Shown: piece after piece, positions 32,230-33,443 of the stretch
Position numbering within the stretch: the stretch's first letter is position 1
Layout: the number at the start of each line of letters is the position of its first letter
Assembly: GCA_934456295.1 (NCBI GenBank)
Contig: CAKSHB010000015.1
Location: forward strand, 1-33,443
Direction of reading: 5' to 3'
DNA length: 33,443 bases
DNA from: an uncultured Clostridia bacterium
GTDB taxonomy: Bacteria; Bacillota; Clostridia; UBA1381; UMGS1253
The notes under the pieces: model-generated
The model's database searches: none
Seen by the model: only the letters and a program-made list of their open reading frames with translations
Told to the model about the DNA's origin: nothing
Translations under genes and position numbers: made by a program

Positions 32230-33120
32230 TTGGTTGATACAAACTTCAAATCGGGATTTGTTTCGATAATAGGACGTCCGAATGTCGGCAAATCCACACT
32301 TCTAAACGCGCTTGTCGGCGAAAAAATTGCGATAATTTCAAACAAACCGCAGACAACGCGAAACAAAATTCTGGCTATACGCACAGATGAAACATCACAG
32401 ATTATATTTACAGATACGCCCGGCATACACAAACCGAAAAACAAGCTCGGGGAGTTTATGGTTAAGGTGGCAAACGAATCCATGGGAGAAATGGACGTGG
32501 TGCTGTTTGTGGTTGACGCGACAAATAAAACAACCGAGCCGGAGAGAAAGATTGCAGAGAATTTAAAATCTCTCAGAGCGCCGGTAATACTTGTTATAAA
32601 TAAAGTGGACTTAGCCCATAAAGAGTCGCTGCTTCCGATGATTGCGGATTTCAGCAGCCTTCATAATTTTGAGGCAATAGTTCCCGTGAGTGCGCTGAAA
32701 GATGACGGCACGGACAGGCTTATAAGCGAAATTATGCAGTATATTCCGAAAGGACCGGCATTTTTTCCGGATGATATGGTAACAGATCAGCCTGAAAAGC
32801 AGATAGCGGCGGAAATAATACGCGAAAAGCTTTTATGGCTGCTCGACAAAGAGGTTCCGCACGGGATTGCAATAGAAATCATGAAAATGACCGATGAGGG
32901 CAAGGTTTCAAACATACAGGCGAACATATATTGCGAAAAGGCATCGCATAAGGGAATTATAATAGGCAAAAACGGCGCCGTCTTAAAAAAAGTCGGTACA
33001 ATGGCGCGTATCGATATCCAGAAAATGCTTGGGCGAAAGGTATTTTTGGAGCTTTGGGTGAAGGTAAAGAGTGACTGGAGAAACAATAACTACCTTATAC
33101 GCAACTTCGGATATGAATAA
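32230..33120 (+). CDS. era: GTPase Era
   Basis: A 296-residue GTPase that binds the 16S rRNA 3' end and promotes 30S maturation. G1 is GRPNVGKST (15-23), G2 includes KPQTTRNKI, G3 is DTPGIH, and G4 is NKVD near residue 125. The C-terminal KH domain has IIGKNGAVLKKVGTMARIDIQKMLGRKVFLELWVKV and ends NFGYE. The start is TTG 32230, 9 nt after AAGGGGT (32214-32220); no in-frame ATG gives a complete N-terminus. It lies 80 nt after ybeY in an AT-rich gap without a clear terminator. Confidence 0.97.
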   Translation: MVDTNFKSGFVSIIGRPNVGKSTLLNALVGEKIAIISNKPQTTRNKILAIRTDETSQIIFTDTPGIHKPKNKLGEFMVKVANESMGEMDVVLFVVDATNKTTEPERKIAENLKSLRAPVILVINKVDLAHKESLLPMIADFSSLHNFEAIVPVSALKDDGTDRLISEIMQYIPKGPAFFPDDMVTDQPEKQIAAEIIREKLLWLLDKEVPHGIAIEIMKMTDEGKVSNIQANIYCEKASHKGIIIGKNGAVLKKVGTMARIDIQKMLGRKVFLELWVKVKSDWRNNNYLIRNFGYE

Positions 33121-33128
33121 AAAATTTT

Positions 33129-33174
33129 TCAGGCAAATAATCTCTCAAATTGGTTATTTTGTCTGACTATTTTA
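33129..33174 (+). terminator. Possible terminator after era
   Basis: An AT-rich stem of about 12 bp with one bulge (33129-33140 with 33154-33166) is followed by CTATTTTAT, just after the era stop. Stem GC content is low and the T-tract is short, so partial termination is more likely than full. A second small hairpin (CTGTT-TCCGG-AACAG near 33226) lies further on in the gap of about 210 nt before the next gene; no clear promoter was found there. Confidence 0.45.
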
Positions 33175-33334
33175 TATAAAAATTGTCAATGCTATCTATT
33201 GAAAACTTCTTTTGTTTAAAGCCTGTTTCCGGAACAGATTTTCTGCGGCAGGATTTTCAAAAGAGCTTTTCGCAAAGATAAAATCATGCAATAAACTTTA
33301 TGAAAGATAACTTTGTTGATAGGGGGCAATTTTT

Positions 33335-33443
33335 ATGTTTCGTGAATTTTTGTGGCAGCGCTTTTTTATGACGGGCAGAGTGAATGATTATCTTATAATA
33401 AAGGAAACCGATGATGAGGACGGCGGTTTTGACTATAAGGCGT
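33335..33443 (+). CDS. yqzL: YqzL-like small protein, 5' part (runs off right edge)
   Basis: ATG 33335, with AGGGGG (33321-33326) 8 nt upstream, opens 36 codons to the window end without a stop. The start MFREFLWQRFFMTGRVNDYLI matches the pattern of YqzL, a protein of about 50 residues encoded between era and recO in B. subtilis (W near residue 7, then a TG..xxYL motif and an acidic region). The position directly after era fits. Function unknown. An alternative is the start of another small protein, but recO itself would not begin this way. Confidence 0.7.
   Translation, partial: MFREFLWQRFFMTGRVNDYLIIKETDDEDGGFDYKA

Noticed and set aside
1..33443. CRISPR arrays, tRNA or rRNA genes, insertion sequences, prophage or toxin-antitoxin modules
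   Set aside because: No regularly spaced repeats, tRNA-like cloverleaf, transposase, integrase or paired small toxin/antitoxin genes were seen on reading the window.

Overview
The window looks like a chromosome segment from a spore-forming, low-to-mid G+C Bacillota of the class Clostridia. Supporting evidence: the SRP-ribosome cluster (ylxM-ffh-rpsP-khpA-rimM-trmD), the Gram-positive division cluster (ylmE-sepF-ylmG-ylmH-divIVA-ileS), a PyrR-attenuated pyr operon, the sporulation genes ylbJ, yqfC and yqfD, strong GGAGG-type ribosome binding sites, and near-consensus sigma-A promoters with 17-bp spacers. ATA is used freely for Ile. I cannot name a genus. No tRNA, rRNA, CRISPR array, insertion sequence or prophage is visible, and nearly all of the window is ordinary core genome.

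Layout. 1-975 (minus): 5' part of a secreted repeat protein that runs off the left edge, with a perfect consensus promoter. 1279-3213: an aldo/keto reductase (minus) divergent from an AraC-family regulator. 3210-7267: promoter, long structured leader, ylxM, ffh, rpsP, khpA, rimM, trmD (rplS does not follow). 7293-12062: an accessory block with a GH88 unsaturated glucuronyl hydrolase, a polytopic GT-C-like membrane protein and a CLC-type Cl-/H+ antiporter. 12093-19182: one apparent operon of an HlyD-like envelope adaptor, ylmE, sepF, ylmG, ylmH, divIVA and ileS, closed by a good intrinsic terminator. 19284-21858: aroB, lspA, rluD. 21929-27750: promoter, PyrR attenuator, pyrR, pyrB, pyrC, pyrF, pyrK, pyrD, ending at a terminator shared with the convergent ylbJ. 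27772-30557: ylbJ (minus) divergent from yqfC-yqfD. 30589-33443: promoter, phoH, ybeY, era and the start of a yqzL-like gene cut by the right edge.

How the genes fit together. The first cluster covers membrane targeting (Ffh), small-subunit assembly (S16, RimM, KhpA) and tRNA G37 methylation (TrmD). The second covers Z-ring anchoring and septum or pole placement (SepF, YlmG, YlmH, DivIVA), with isoleucyl-tRNA synthetase translated directly behind divIVA. The pyr operon covers UMP synthesis except carbamoyl phosphate synthase (carAB) and orotate phosphoribosyltransferase (pyrE), which must be elsewhere. PhoH, YbeY and Era act in RNA metabolism and 30S maturation.

I did not find a clearly new multi-gene system. 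The points most worth a second look are the unannotated secreted protein at the left edge, three dnaX-like A-AAA-AAG slippery heptamers in a low-complexity insertion in rimM, a structured leader ahead of ylxM-ffh, a hairpin abutting the pyrK ribosome binding site, and an HlyD-like adaptor without a transporter at the head of the division operon. Several genes probably start at TTG or GTG, and several starts were moved downstream of the longest open frame on ribosome-binding-site evidence.
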